Part shown: positions 34,082-44,072 of the stretch, one piece after another | Layout: every line of letters starts with the position of its first letter | Position numbering within the stretch: the first letter of the stretch is position 1 | Assembly (NCBI RefSeq): GCF_001553605.1 | Contig: NZ_CP014229.1 | Coordinates: 3,438,501-3,502,500 of the forward strand | Direction of reading: 5' to 3' | DNA: 64,000 bases | DNA from: Desulfovibrio fairfieldensis | Lineage (GTDB): Bacteria > Desulfobacterota > Desulfovibrionia > Desulfovibrionales > Desulfovibrionaceae | Program-made: the position numbers and the translations under genes | The notes under the pieces: model-generated | The model's input: only the letters and a program-made list of their open reading frames with translations | What the model was told of the DNA's origin: nothing | The model's database searches: none

Positions 34082-35122
34082 TCAGGAGATCCACCAGTCC
34101 TCGGGGCCGTACCCGGCCTCCGACAGCCAGCGGGCCGCCTCTTCGGCCGCGCCGTGGGCCGTGAGCGCGTTGAGGATGCGGCAGCGTCCCGGCCCTGGCA
34201 GGGCCGCGCGGGGCAAAACGGCTATGCTGCCCGGACGGTTGCCTATTTTGCGGGGATCAATGTCGATATAGGCCGCGGGCCGCACGCCGAGTCGCCGGAG
34301 CGGGGCCAGCCGCCGCCGGGCCACGCGCCCGGCGCCCAGCACCCAGACCTCGGGGTGGAAAGGATTGCTGCGAGCCAGTTCGCGGGCCAGCCAGAGGGCG
34401 CGCAGCTCATTGCAGGCCGCTTCGCGGTAGCGGGCGTCGGCGCGGGTGGCCCGTCCGGGCGGGTCGTTCCAGGTCAGGAGGCGCAGCGGCAATTTTTCCA
34501 GGCGCGCGCCCGCATCCAGCCAGCGCAGCCAGAGTTCCCAGTCCTCGGCAAAATCGCCGTCCGCGTAGCCTCCCCAGCGTTCCACGGCCGCGCGCCGGAA
34601 CATGACCGAGGGATGGCAGACCGGCGTATCCCGGAAGCGGTTGCGGGCGATATCCTCTGATGAGCGCAGGCTGTTCTGCCAGTCCACGAAATGGGCGAAG
34701 CCCCCGGCCCGGACCGCGTCGCCGCCGAAATCCACCATACCGGCTGAAAGGTGCAGGCCGGGATCGGCGTCCAGATGTGCAACCTGCCGGGCCAAACGCT
34801 CCGGGTGGGCAATGTCGTCGGCGTCCATGCGGGCCAGATAACGGCCCCGCGCCGCCGCCAGTCCGGCATTGAGCGTTGCGGCGATGCCCTGGTGGGGACG
34901 GCGGAGCACGCGCAGCCGGGGTTCGCGCCGGGCCGCGGCTTCCAGCAGGGCGGGGCTGTGGTCCGTGGATCCGTCGTCCACGGCCAGCACTTCAAAGGGC
35001 GGCAGGGGCGCGCCCGGCGCGGGACGCTGGGCCCAAAGGCTGCTCAAGGCCGCCCCCAGGCCGGAAGCGGCGTTGTACACAGGCAGGATGACGGAGACAA
35101 GCGGCGCAGCGGCGCTGGACAT
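34082..35122 (-). CDS. Glycosyltransferase family 2
   Basis: 346 aa. VSVILPVYNAASGLGAALSSLWAQ, EVLAVDDGSTDHSPALLEAA and YLARMDADDIAHPERL (DXD) give a GT2 GT-A domain, with FAEDWELWLRWLDAG as the ED motif. The C-terminal 100 residues (VWVLGAGRVARRRLAPLRRLGVRPAAYIDID) look like a small Rossmann-type extension, unusual for GT2 but seen in some fused or extended proteins. Sits 15 nt after aroK on the same strand. Confidence 0.85.
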   Translation of the reverse strand: MSSAAAPLVSVILPVYNAASGLGAALSSLWAQRPAPGAPLPPFEVLAVDDGSTDHSPALLEAAARREPRLRVLRRPHQGIAATLNAGLAAARGRYLARMDADDIAHPERLARQVAHLDADPGLHLSAGMVDFGGDAVRAGGFAHFVDWQNSLRSSEDIARNRFRDTPVCHPSVMFRRAAVERWGGYADGDFAEDWELWLRWLDAGARLEKLPLRLLTWNDPPGRATRADARYREAACNELRALWLARELARSNPFHPEVWVLGAGRVARRRLAPLRRLGVRPAAYIDIDPRKIGNRPGSIAVLPRAALPGPGRCRILNALTAHGAAEEAARWLSEAGYGPEDWWIS

Positions 35123-35136
35123 GCGGCGGGTCGCCT

Positions 35137-35661
35137 TCAGTTCCGGCCCAGGAGACGTAACGCCTCGACGCAGACGATGGCCGGTTCCGCCGTGGCGTCC
35201 AGGATATGGTGGGCGGCGTCTTCATAGAGTGGGCGGCGCTCGTCCAGAACCAGCTGCATTTCTTCGGCAATGCCCAGTCCGGTCAGGGAGGGGCGCTGTT
35301 CGGCCAGGGGATCGCGGGCCAGGCGCCGGGCCAGGGCTTCCGCCGGGGCGGCCAGATAGAAAACCGTACCCTGGGCGCGCATGAAACGACGGTTTTCCGG
35401 ATCCAGAACCATGCCGCCGCCTGTGGCGATGACCGCGCCGCCCTGGGCGTGCAGGGCGGCCACTTCGCGCAGGACCGCGCTTTCACGGGCCCGGAAGCCC
35501 GGCCAGCCTTCGGCGGACACCACCTCGGCCACGGAGCGGCCCAGTCGCTCGCGCAAATGCCGGTCCGTGTCCACAAAAGCACAATCAAGCAAGCGGGCCA
35601 GTTCCAGGCCTACCGTTGTTTTGCCCGCCGCGCGGGCTCCCACCAGAAAAATCGCCGCCAT
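35137..35661 (-). CDS. aroK: Shikimate kinase (AroK/AroL)
   Basis: 174 aa. P-loop GARAAGKTT, DTDRHLRERLG with the shikimate-binding Asp, FRARESAVLRE, TGGGMVLDPENR, and RPLY..AA near the end. Phosphorylates shikimate in aromatic amino-acid synthesis. In the usual shikimate kinase loop the third position is a small or polar residue; here it is Arg (GARAAGKT), as in AroL-type sequences. ATG with AAAGGAGCC upstream. Possibly cotranscribed with the M24 peptidase upstream and the glycosyltransferase downstream. Confidence 0.92.
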   Translation of the reverse strand: MAAIFLVGARAAGKTTVGLELARLLDCAFVDTDRHLRERLGRSVAEVVSAEGWPGFRARESAVLREVAALHAQGGAVIATGGGMVLDPENRRFMRAQGTVFYLAAPAEALARRLARDPLAEQRPSLTGLGIAEEMQLVLDERRPLYEDAAHHILDATAEPAIVCVEALRLLGRN

Positions 35662-35731
35662 GCAGGCTCCTTTGCACCGAAATTTTCAGGGGCGCTCCCC
35701 CGAGCGTCTCGTCATGACGTGACGACACGCG

Positions 35732-36805
<1,074 letters not shown>

Positions 36806-37226
36806 GGCGTATCTCCTGTTCCTGGTGGGGAACGGGGCTTATGCTACAGCGTCGGGCCGCGCATGAAAAGCCCCGCGCCGGGATCGGGCCGGGGCAATCG
36901 CATGAACGGGATGAGCATTGTTGTCCCGGAGCGAAAGAGAAGAGTATGCCTGCGTCAGCCTTCCTGTCACTTTACGGTTATTTTACAAAATCCGTCTTTC
37001 CCGCGCGGGCGCCGCTGCCTTGCCGCACGAAAAAACCGCCGATTTTGCAAAATTCCCGCAAAATCAGCCCCCGCCCTCTTGCCGATTGTGCCGTCTGAGT
37101 TCGCGGAAACAAGCAAGGAAGACCCGCTTTACGAATATCCGACGGCTGAAACAGCCATTCGATTGTCTTGGGAGGCCGCGCGGGCCTCGGTTGACCGTCC
37201 CGGCAAGTGGGTTTATAGAACAGAGC
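36806..37226. other. Intergenic stretch between M24 peptidase and pyrK
   Basis: 421 bp, divergently flanked, so it must hold promoters for both neighbours. GATTTTGC...GCAAAATC (37040-37064) forms an 8-bp hairpin. Short open frames exist but lack ribosome sites and conservation clues. Nothing else supported. Confidence 0.4.
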
Positions 37227-38036
37227 ATGTCCCAGCCGCGTTCTTCATTGCTCACGGTGCTGGATCTGGTGCCCTTCGGCCAGACCGGCCAGGAAAGCCG
37301 CTTCTTCGCCCTGCGCCTGACCCATCCCGAATGGGAGCAGTGGCGTCCCGGCCAGTTCGTCATGGTCCGGCCCACCTCGTTCGGCCTGGAAATTCCCTGG
37401 GCTCGTCCCTTGGGCATCTGCCACATGACCGCCCGTCACATGATCTGTTTTTTCCAGGTTCAGGGGCGCGGCACCCGGCGCATGGCCGAGCTCAAGGCCG
37501 GCGATACGGTGCGGGTCTGGGGGCCCTTGGGCAACAGCTTTGCCGTGGAGCCGGACACGCCCACCCTGCTGCTGGCCGGGGGCATGGGCATCGTCCCCTT
37601 TGTGGGTTACGTCAATGAGCATCCCAAACCCTGGAATGTGACCATGCTCTTCGGCCACCGCGAGCCCATCAGCTGCTATCCGGTGGACAGCATCAACGAG
37701 CATGTGCCTCTGGACAGCCTGCGCGAGCATACGTCCGGCGATCTGGACAATTTCATTTTTTCCCTGCAGGAGCGCATGCGCGAATACGCCGAACAAAACG
37801 GCTTGGTGCTGGCCTGCGGGCCCCTGCCGTTTTTGCGCACTGTGCGGAAATTCGCCGGGGAACTGGGCGTGCGCACCCAGCTTTCGCTGGAAAACCGCAT
37901 GGGCTGCGGCGTGGGTGCCTGTCTCGGCTGCGTGGTCCGCACCACGGATGCCTGGCCGGTGCCCGCCAAGCGCGGCGGCCTGATTCAGGTGTGCAATCAG
38001 GGGCCGGTGTTCTGGTCCCACCACATCGAATTGTAG
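37227..38036 (+). CDS. pyrK: Dihydroorotate dehydrogenase electron transfer subunit PyrK
   Basis: 269 aa. Ferredoxin-reductase-like FAD domain (RPLGICHMTARHMICFFQVQGRGTRRMAELKAGDTVRVWGPLGNSF), NAD-binding AGGMGIVPFVGYV, and a C-terminal [2Fe-2S] site MGCGVGACLGCVV plus a later Cys in IQVCNQGP, four Cys in the PyrK pattern. It moves electrons between NAD(H) and the FMN of PyrD. Start at MSQPRS, the longest family-like N-terminus; upstream ribosome site is weak. The next gene, pyrD, lies 203 nt on, with a repeat in between. Confidence 0.9.
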   Translation: MSQPRSSLLTVLDLVPFGQTGQESRFFALRLTHPEWEQWRPGQFVMVRPTSFGLEIPWARPLGICHMTARHMICFFQVQGRGTRRMAELKAGDTVRVWGPLGNSFAVEPDTPTLLLAGGMGIVPFVGYVNEHPKPWNVTMLFGHREPISCYPVDSINEHVPLDSLREHTSGDLDNFIFSLQERMREYAEQNGLVLACGPLPFLRTVRKFAGELGVRTQLSLENRMGCGVGACLGCVVRTTDAWPVPAKRGGLIQVCNQGPVFWSHHIEL

Positions 38037-38043
38037 GCGCAAC

Positions 38044-38235
38044 TGCCTTTTGCCCGCTGGCTTTGTCAAACTTCGCTTTTTATTTCGGTCGAGTACCATA
38101 AGAGTACACTCTCTCCGTAAAAAGCCGTTTTCCTTGCCAGCGAACAAAAACAGCCGCGCCGATCATGCCGACGCGGTTTGTTGCGTATGCCAGAATGGAA
38201 CAAAACTGAAGCTCAAGCGTTTTACAACCGGGAAA
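38044..38235 (-). repeat. Interspersed repeat, GCTGGCAAGG family, inside pyrK-pyrD gap
   Basis: On the minus strand it reads GCTGGCAAGGAAAACGGC, then TTTTTACGGAG, GTGTACT...GTACTC, AAAAAGCG, GCCAGC, GGCAAAAGGC: the same order of words as at 52877-53060 (plus). The GCTGGC and GCCAGC ends are complementary. It fills the gap between two genes whose products form one enzyme. Confidence 0.6.
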
Positions 38236-38239
38236 CAGC

Positions 38240-39166
38240 ATGGATCTTTCCGTCACCCTCAAGGGGCAAACCCACGATCTCAAATTGAAAAATCCGGTGC
38301 TCACGGCATCGGGCACCTTCGGCTACGGCGTGGAGTTCGCGCCTTACGGCGATCTGGCGGCCCTGGGCGGCATAGTGGTCAAGGGCCTGTCCCTCAAGCC
38401 GCGCGAGGGCAATCCCTGCCCGCGCATTGTGGAAACCACGGCGGGCATGCTCAATGCCGTGGGCCTGCAGAACGACGGGGTGGAGGTCTTCTGCCGGGAC
38501 AAGCTGCCCCATCTGCCTTGGCGGGAAACGCCGATCATCGCCAATATGTACGCCACCTCCCCGGCGGAATTCGGGGAACTGGCCGCGCGTCTGGACGGCG
38601 AGGAAGGCGTGGCCGCGCTGGAAGTCAATGTTTCCTGCCCCAACGTCAAGGAGGGCGGCGTGCTCTTCGGCCAGGATCCCAAGCTGGCCGCCGCCGTCAC
38701 CGCCGCCGTGCGCAAGGGCGCGCCGCGCAAGCATGTGATGGTCAAGCTCTCGCCCAATGTCACGGACATCGCGCTCATGGCGCGCAGCGTGGAAGACGCG
38801 GGCGCGGACAGCGTTTCCTGCATCAACACCCTGTTGGGCATGGCCGTGGACCTGCGTACCCGGCGTCCGTCTCTGGCCAATGTGGTGGGCGGCCTGTCCG
38901 GCCCGGCCATCAAGCCCGTGGCCCTGCGTTGCGTCTGGCAGGCGGCACAGGCCGTGAAGATTCCGGTGGTGGGCATGGGCGGCATCGTCAGCGCCGAGGA
39001 CGCGCTGGAATTCATCCTGGTGGGCGCGGCCGCCGTGCAGGTGGGCACGGCCAACTTCATGCGCCCGGACAGCGCTTTTGCCCTGGCGGCGGAGCTGCCC
39101 GCGGCCTGCGAACGCCTGGGAGCGCGCTCGCCCGCCGAACTGCGCGGCGCGTTGCGCATGGACTAG
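38240..39166 (+). CDS. pyrD: Dihydroorotate dehydrogenase, class 1B catalytic subunit
   Basis: 308 aa. FMN TIM barrel: GTFGYGVEF near the start, [11 protein letters not shown] with the class-1 catalytic Cys (C133), [19 protein letters not shown], and [29 protein letters not shown]. The NAD-linked 1B form needs PyrK, encoded just upstream. Oxidises dihydroorotate to orotate in pyrimidine synthesis. ATG preceded by an ACAGC stretch with no strong ribosome site. A GNAT-like gene starts 4 nt after its stop. Confidence 0.95.
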   Translation: MDLSVTLKGQTHDLKLKNPVLTASGTFGYGVEFAPYGDLAALGGIVVKGLSLKPREGNPCPRIVETTAGMLNAVGLQNDGVEVFCRDKLPHLPWRETPIIANMYATSPAEFGELAARLDGEEGVAALEVNVSCPNVKEGGVLFGQDPKLAAAVTAAVRKGAPRKHVMVKLSPNVTDIALMARSVEDAGADSVSCINTLLGMAVDLRTRRPSLANVVGGLSGPAIKPVALRCVWQAAQAVKIPVVGMGGIVSAEDALEFILVGAAAVQVGTANFMRPDSAFALAAELPAACERLGARSPAELRGALRMD

Positions 39167-39170
39167 GCCC

Positions 39171-40301
39171 ATGGCCGTCAGTATCATTCCGGTTCGCTCC
39201 GAACAGGAGCTGACCACATTTGTGGACCTGCCCTGGACCGTCTACGCGGATCAGCCTCTCTGGGTGCCCCCTATCAAAAGCCAGGACCGCGAGCTGCTCA
39301 CGCCCGGCGCGCACCCTTTCTGGGAGTCGGCCCGGCGCGAGTTGTTTCTGGCTTTGCGCGACGGGCTGCCCGTGGGGCGCATCGCGGCCATTGTGGACGA
39401 GAAGTACAATGCCTATGCCGGAGAGGCCTGCGGGGCCTTCGGCTTTTTCGAATGCCTGGACGATCCGGAGGCCGCCCACGCCCTGCTGGGCGAAGCCCGG
39501 AGCTGGCTGGCCGCCCAGGGCATGAGCTTCATGCGCGGGCCGCTGAACCCCTCCGCCAATTACACCTGCGGCCTGCTGGTGGACGGCTTCGACCTGCCCC
39601 CGGTGATCATGATGCCCTGGAATCCTCCCTATTATGCGGAACTGCTGGAAGGCTGGCATCTGCGCAAGGAACAGGATCTTTTCGCCTACCTCATTGAGCG
39701 CGATCGCCTGTCGCCGCCGGACTGGCTGCGGGAGGAAGTGGGCCGCCTCAAGGCCGAGGCCCGTTTTACCTGCCGCACGTCCAGCAAGGCCACACTGGCC
39801 GCCGACATCCGGACCATGCTGGATATCTACCGCGAATCCTGGGCCAAAAACTGGGGCTTTTCGCCGCTTTCCGACGGCGAGGCCGAGCACCATGTCAAAG
39901 AGCTCAAAGGCATCCTGGATCCGGAATTTTTCGTGCTCTTCTTCCACAACGACGAACCCGCCGCGGGCATGGTGGCCCTGCCGGACATGAACCCCCTGCT
40001 CAAGCGCCTCAACGGCAAACTGGGGCTGTCCGCGCTCTGGCACTGGTGGCAGGCGCGGGAGGAAATCCGGGGCGGCTACCGCATCATGCTGTTCGGCATC
40101 AAGGAGGAGTTCCGCCTGCTGGGCCTGCCCCTGCTGCTGCTGGACTATATGCTGGAAAAAGCCCGCAACAAGCCGGATTTCCAGTGGGTGGAAGGCTCCT
40201 GGGTGCTGGAGGACAATGTGGCCGTGGACGACCTTATTGAGGATTTTTCGGGCCGGATCACCAAGCGCTACCGCATATACCGCCGGGAGATCAGTGTATG
40301 A
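39171..40301 (+). CDS. GNAT-like acyltransferase (YghO-type), function unknown
   Basis: 376 aa. The N-terminal half has DLPWTVYADQPLWVPPI and RELFLALRDGLPVGRIAAIVD, a repeated acetyltransferase-like start, and FRGPLNPSANYTCGLLVDGF-like text (MSFMRGPLNPSANYTCG). The C-terminal half has LHWWQAREEIRGGYRIMLFGIKE-like segments and VEGSWVLEDN. This resembles the GNAT-superfamily proteins annotated YghO; a substrate is not known. Sits 4 nt after pyrD and overlaps the following SDR gene by 4 nt (ATGA). A role in pyrimidine metabolism is not implied; it may simply ride on the operon. Confidence 0.7.
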   Translation: MAVSIIPVRSEQELTTFVDLPWTVYADQPLWVPPIKSQDRELLTPGAHPFWESARRELFLALRDGLPVGRIAAIVDEKYNAYAGEACGAFGFFECLDDPEAAHALLGEARSWLAAQGMSFMRGPLNPSANYTCGLLVDGFDLPPVIMMPWNPPYYAELLEGWHLRKEQDLFAYLIERDRLSPPDWLREEVGRLKAEARFTCRTSSKATLAADIRTMLDIYRESWAKNWGFSPLSDGEAEHHVKELKGILDPEFFVLFFHNDEPAAGMVALPDMNPLLKRLNGKLGLSALWHWWQAREEIRGGYRIMLFGIKEEFRLLGLPLLLLDYMLEKARNKPDFQWVEGSWVLEDNVAVDDLIEDFSGRITKRYRIYRREISV

Positions 40302-41374
40302 CCGGGCCCTCGGACGAACGCTTTTCCCATCTGAGCGGCAAAAAGGTGCTGGTCACCGGCGGCACGGGCTTTGTGGGCCGTCATCTGCTGCCGCGCCTGC
40401 TGGCAGCGGGCGCGCACGTCACCTGCCTGACCCGCGCGGCCTCGCGCACCGGGCATCTGCCTGCGGATGTGGCCGTGGCGCGGGCTGATCTGCGCACGGG
40501 GGAGGGGCTGGCCGAAGCCCTGGCCGGGCAGGATGTGGTCATCCACATGGCGGCCCTGCTGTTCGGCCTGGGCTGGCAGGACTATCTGCGGGCCAACGCG
40601 CTGGCCGCGCGCGCTCTGGCCGTGGCGCTGGCCGACGTGGAGGCCGCGGCTCAAGGCTCCGGCAAGGGCTTGCCCGCGCGTTTCGTGCTGGTTTCCAGTC
40701 TGGCGGCCACCGGCCCTTCCGACTGCCCGCCCGGCGTGGCGGACAATGCCGTGCCCGCGCCGGTTTCCGCCTACGGCTGGTCCAAGCTGCTGGTGGAGCA
40801 GATTCTGGGCCGGGCCCTGGGGGACAGACTGGTGACCCTGCGTCCGCCCATTATTTACGGCTCCGGCGACAAGGGCCTGCTGCCCGTGTTCAAGGGCGCG
40901 GCCAGGGGCTTTGCCGTGAGCCCCGGAGCGTTCCGCGATTTTCCCGTGTCCGCCGTGCACGCGCGGGACATGGCCCAGGCCGTGCTGCTCTGCTGCAAGG
41001 ATACGGCGCGGGGCGTATACCATATCAACGACGGCGGCCTGTACAGCATGGCCCATTTCTGCCGCGTCATGGGCGCGGCCCTGGGCCGTCCCCGGCTGCG
41101 CGTGATTCACCTGCCTCTGCCCCTGATGGCCGTGACGGCGGGACTGGCCTCCAGCGGGGGACTATTGTGGGCGCGGCTGTCGTGCTGCCTGCCGAGCCGG
41201 GCCCCGCAACGCGCGCCCAACTGGAACCTGGACAAATACCGCGAGGCCCGGCAGGCGGGCTGGCTCTGCGACGCCGCCCGCATCCGGCGGGAGCTGGGCT
41301 ACGAGCCCCGGGTCAGTCTGGCCGAGGGCATGGCCGAGGCCGTGGAAGGCTACCGGCGCGAGGGGTGGCTGTGA
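40298..41374 (+). CDS. NAD(P)-dependent epimerase/dehydratase (extended SDR)
   Basis: 358 aa. VLVTGGTGFVGRHLLPRLLAAG binds the cofactor; VVIHMAALL; SSLAATGPSD; YGWSKLLVEQILG with the catalytic Tyr-x-x-x-Lys; LRPPIIYGSGDKGLLP. The group includes nucleotide-sugar epimerases and sterol/quinone-type dehydrogenases; the C-terminus (VIHLPLPLMAVTAGLASSGGLLWA) is hydrophobic and could associate with membrane. Coupled by overlap to both neighbours (ATGA before, GTGA after). Substrate unknown. Confidence 0.85.
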   Translation: MTGPSDERFSHLSGKKVLVTGGTGFVGRHLLPRLLAAGAHVTCLTRAASRTGHLPADVAVARADLRTGEGLAEALAGQDVVIHMAALLFGLGWQDYLRANALAARALAVALADVEAAAQGSGKGLPARFVLVSSLAATGPSDCPPGVADNAVPAPVSAYGWSKLLVEQILGRALGDRLVTLRPPIIYGSGDKGLLPVFKGAARGFAVSPGAFRDFPVSAVHARDMAQAVLLCCKDTARGVYHINDGGLYSMAHFCRVMGAALGRPRLRVIHLPLPLMAVTAGLASSGGLLWARLSCCLPSRAPQRAPNWNLDKYREARQAGWLCDAARIRRELGYEPRVSLAEGMAEAVEGYRREGWL

Positions 41375-43377
41375 AGATAACCATTCAGGAACTTTCCAAA
41401 TCATTCGGCGGACGGGACATCTTCAGCAATTTTTCGCTGGAGGTGGATTCCGGCGTGCGGCTCTGCGTCTGCGGCCCCAACGGCACGGGCAAATCCACCC
41501 TGCTGCGCCTGCTGGCCGGGGTGGAGTCCGCCGACGGGGGCCGGGTGCTTTTGCCCAAAGGCTGCCGTCTGGGTTTTGTGGAGCAGGAGTTGTCCGGGGA
41601 AGCCCTGGACACGCCCCTGCTGACCTACGTGCTGGACGTGCTCCACGACTGGAACGACTTCTGGGCCGAGTGGGAGCAGGCGGCCGAATCCGGCGACGAA
41701 AGCCGCCTGACCGCGCTCATGCACCGCCAGAGCGAACTGGAAGCCACGTACGGCTATAATCCCGAGCACCGGGCCAAGGCCGTGCTGTCCGGGCTGGGCT
41801 TTTCCGAGGCCAAGTGGGGGCGCACTCTGCGGGAGCTGTCCGGCGGCTGGCGCGAACGGGCCAAGCTGGCCCGCGTGCTCACGGCCGGGGCCGACGTGCT
41901 GCTGCTGGACGAGCCCACCAACCACCTGGACATGGAAGCCGTGGAGTGGCTCGAGTCTTTTCTGCTGGACTTTAAGGGCGCGCTGGTCTTTGTGGCCCAC
42001 GACCGCATGTTCATGGACAATGTGGGCACCCATGTGCTCTATCTGGGCTTGTCCCGTCCGGTATTCCGCAAGGCCACCTACACCCAGTTTCTGGCGTTGC
42101 AGGAGGAATACAACGCCCAGCGCGAGCGCGAGGCCCGCGCCCTCCAGGACGAGATTAACCGTAAAATGGCTTTTGTGGAACGCTTCCGGGCCAAGGCCAC
42201 CAAGGCCCGCCAGGCCGGTTCGCGCCAGAAGATGGCCAAGAAGCTGGAAAAGGAGCTGGAGGATTACCGGCCCGAGCCGAAGCGCAAGGAGCTCAATTTC
42301 AGCTGGCCCGAGGCCCCGCACTCGGAAAAGATCGTGCTGGCCGCCGCTGATCTGGCCTTTCATTTTCCGGACGGCAAGAGCATGTGGCCGCCCCTGACCT
42401 TCACGCTGTACCGGGGCGGGCGCATCGCCCTGGTGGGGCATAACGGCTGCGGCAAATCCACGCTGCTCCGGATTCTGGCCGGGCAGCTGGAACGCTGCGG
42501 CGGCAATCTGGTCACGGCCTCCCAGATGCGCCTGGGCTACTATACCCAGCACCAGATGGACACCCTGCGCCCGGACACCACGGTGCTGGGCGAAATCCGC
42601 CGCCTTTCGGACCCGCACACCACGGAAGAGGAACTCATGAGCGTGCTGGGCCTCTTTCTGCTGGGTCAGGAATATTTCGACCGCCAGGTCAGCGCCCTGT
42701 CCGGCGGCGAGAAAAGCCGCCTGGTCCTGGCCAGCCTGTTTCTGAAACGCTGCAATTTTCTGTTGCTGGACGAGCCCACCAACCATCTGGATCTGGAAAG
42801 CCGCGAGGCCCTGGTCCTGGCTTTGCAAAAATTCACCGGCACCCTGCTGATGGTGGCCCATGACCGCTGGCTTTTGTCGCAGGTAGGGGCCGAAGCCTGG
42901 GAACTGAATGAAAACGGCATTACGGTCCATGCCGGATTCGCGGCCTATGACGCCGACCGCCGGGCGCGTCTGGCCGGGGCCGGAACGGACAGCCGGGGCG
43001 GCGCGGCCCTGAGCGCGGCGGGCCTGCCGAAAATGAGCTCCGAAGCGGCGCGGGAGGTCGCGCCCGGTTTCTCACGCGAGGAGCAGAAGCGCCTCAAGCG
43101 CGAGCAGGCCGAGAAACGCAACGCCCTGCACAAGGAACTCAAACCTCTGCAAAGCAAGTATACGGCTCTGGAAGAGGAACTGGCCCGCGTGCTGGACGAA
43201 CAGAGCGCGGTGGAAGGCCGGTTGGCTGATCCCGAGGTCTATGCGGACCACAGCCGCTCCGGCGAACTGCTCAAGCGCTTTGAGGATTGCAAGCGGCGCG
43301 GCGAGGACCTGCTGGAAGAAATGGCGGGGCTGGAAGAAAAAATAACGGCTATCAAGAAACAGGCCGAAAGCGAGTGA
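41371..43377 (+). CDS. ABC-F family ATPase (Uup/YheS-like)
   Basis: 668 aa, two ABC domains, no membrane helices. First: GPNGTGKST, ELSGGWRERAKLA, LLLDEPTNHLD. Linker helix region with EEYNAQREREARALQDEINRKMAFVERFRAKATKARQAGSR, the ABC-F arm. Second: GHNGCGKST, LSGGEKSRLVLA, LLLDEPTNHLDL. The C-terminal 110 residues are a coiled coil (EEQKRLKREQAEKRNALHKEL...). ABC-F proteins work on ribosomes, relieving stalls or antibiotic binding. GTG start at 41371 overlapping the SDR stop; the longer upstream frame is not family-like. Confidence 0.92.
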   Translation: MKITIQELSKSFGGRDIFSNFSLEVDSGVRLCVCGPNGTGKSTLLRLLAGVESADGGRVLLPKGCRLGFVEQELSGEALDTPLLTYVLDVLHDWNDFWAEWEQAAESGDESRLTALMHRQSELEATYGYNPEHRAKAVLSGLGFSEAKWGRTLRELSGGWRERAKLARVLTAGADVLLLDEPTNHLDMEAVEWLESFLLDFKGALVFVAHDRMFMDNVGTHVLYLGLSRPVFRKATYTQFLALQEEYNAQREREARALQDEINRKMAFVERFRAKATKARQAGSRQKMAKKLEKELEDYRPEPKRKELNFSWPEAPHSEKIVLAAADLAFHFPDGKSMWPPLTFTLYRGGRIALVGHNGCGKSTLLRILAGQLERCGGNLVTASQMRLGYYTQHQMDTLRPDTTVLGEIRRLSDPHTTEEELMSVLGLFLLGQEYFDRQVSALSGGEKSRLVLASLFLKRCNFLLLDEPTNHLDLESREALVLALQKFTGTLLMVAHDRWLLSQVGAEAWELNENGITVHAGFAAYDADRRARLAGAGTDSRGGAALSAAGLPKMSSEAAREVAPGFSREEQKRLKREQAEKRNALHKELKPLQSKYTALEEELARVLDEQSAVEGRLADPEVYADHSRSGELLKRFEDCKRRGEDLLEEMAGLEEKITAIKKQAESE

Positions 43378-43380
43378 TTC

Positions 43381-43809
43381 ATGCCTGAGAGCGGCGACGG
43401 CCTGCGGCCCATTGAAGTGGCTGCGGGCATCATCTGGCGCGGCGGGCGCTTTCTGGCCGCGCAGCGGCCCACGGACAAGCCTTTGGAAGGCTATTGGGAA
43501 TTTCCCGGCGGCAAGCTGGAGGCAGGGGAGAGCCCGGCCGAGGCCCTTGCCCGCGAACTGGCCGAGGAGCTGGGCATCGGCGTGCGCGAGTGCCGCTTCT
43601 GGCAGAGCCTGGAACACAGTTACGCGGAGCGCGGTTTTCGTGTGCGTCTGCACTTTTTCCACGTCACGGCCTTCAGCGGCGAGCCCTGCCCGGCGGAAGG
43701 CCAGAATCTGCGCTGGGTGACTCCGGATGAGGCCCCGGAGCTGGGCTTTCTGCCCGCTGATGCGGGCGTGCTGGAACAGTTGCGGGCAGAGGGGCCGCCA
43801 ATGGCCTGA
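43381..43809 (+). CDS. mutT: Nudix hydrolase, MutT-like
   Basis: 142 aa. Nudix box GGKLEAGESPAEALARELAEELGI (G-x5-E-x7-REUxEExGU) at about residues 42-65; starts IEVAAGIIWRGGRFLAAQRP as in MutT, with WEFPGGK before the box. Removes oxidised nucleotides such as 8-oxo-dGTP; the exact substrate is inferred by likeness. Starts 3 nt after the ABC-F stop. Confidence 0.85.
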   Translation: MPESGDGLRPIEVAAGIIWRGGRFLAAQRPTDKPLEGYWEFPGGKLEAGESPAEALARELAEELGIGVRECRFWQSLEHSYAERGFRVRLHFFHVTAFSGEPCPAEGQNLRWVTPDEAPELGFLPADAGVLEQLRAEGPPMA

Positions 43810-43848
43810 ATGCGTGCGTGCTGAATTTTTTGCAAACGGTTCAACGCC

Positions 43849-44047
43849 AGAGCAGATTCGCTTTGAAATTGTGCCAATTCCAAAGCTGACGCGGCCCACA
43901 GCCTGTCGTTGCTGTCGTCATCCATAAGCCGCCCAGCGGCAACGGCTGACGCGCGGCGGGAACGTGGTCCCGCCTTGGCTTCAGGCGCGGGCGTCCGCTC
44001 TCGCGGCCGCCAAGGCATTTCACTATTTTCAAAGTTGAAATGCCCTA
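43849..44047. repeat. Palindromic intergenic repeat, TAGAGC family
   Basis: Hairpins: GCTTTGAAATTG/CAATTCCAAAGC (43860-43886) and GGCATTTCA/TGAAATGCC (44014-44044), whose inner TTTCAAAGTTGAAATG is identical to the end of the 46661-46867 repeat. Fills the gap between mutT and the next gene; no coding frame supported. Confidence 0.55.
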
Positions 44048-44072
44048 ATCCGTCCTCCGAAGGGGAACCCGC

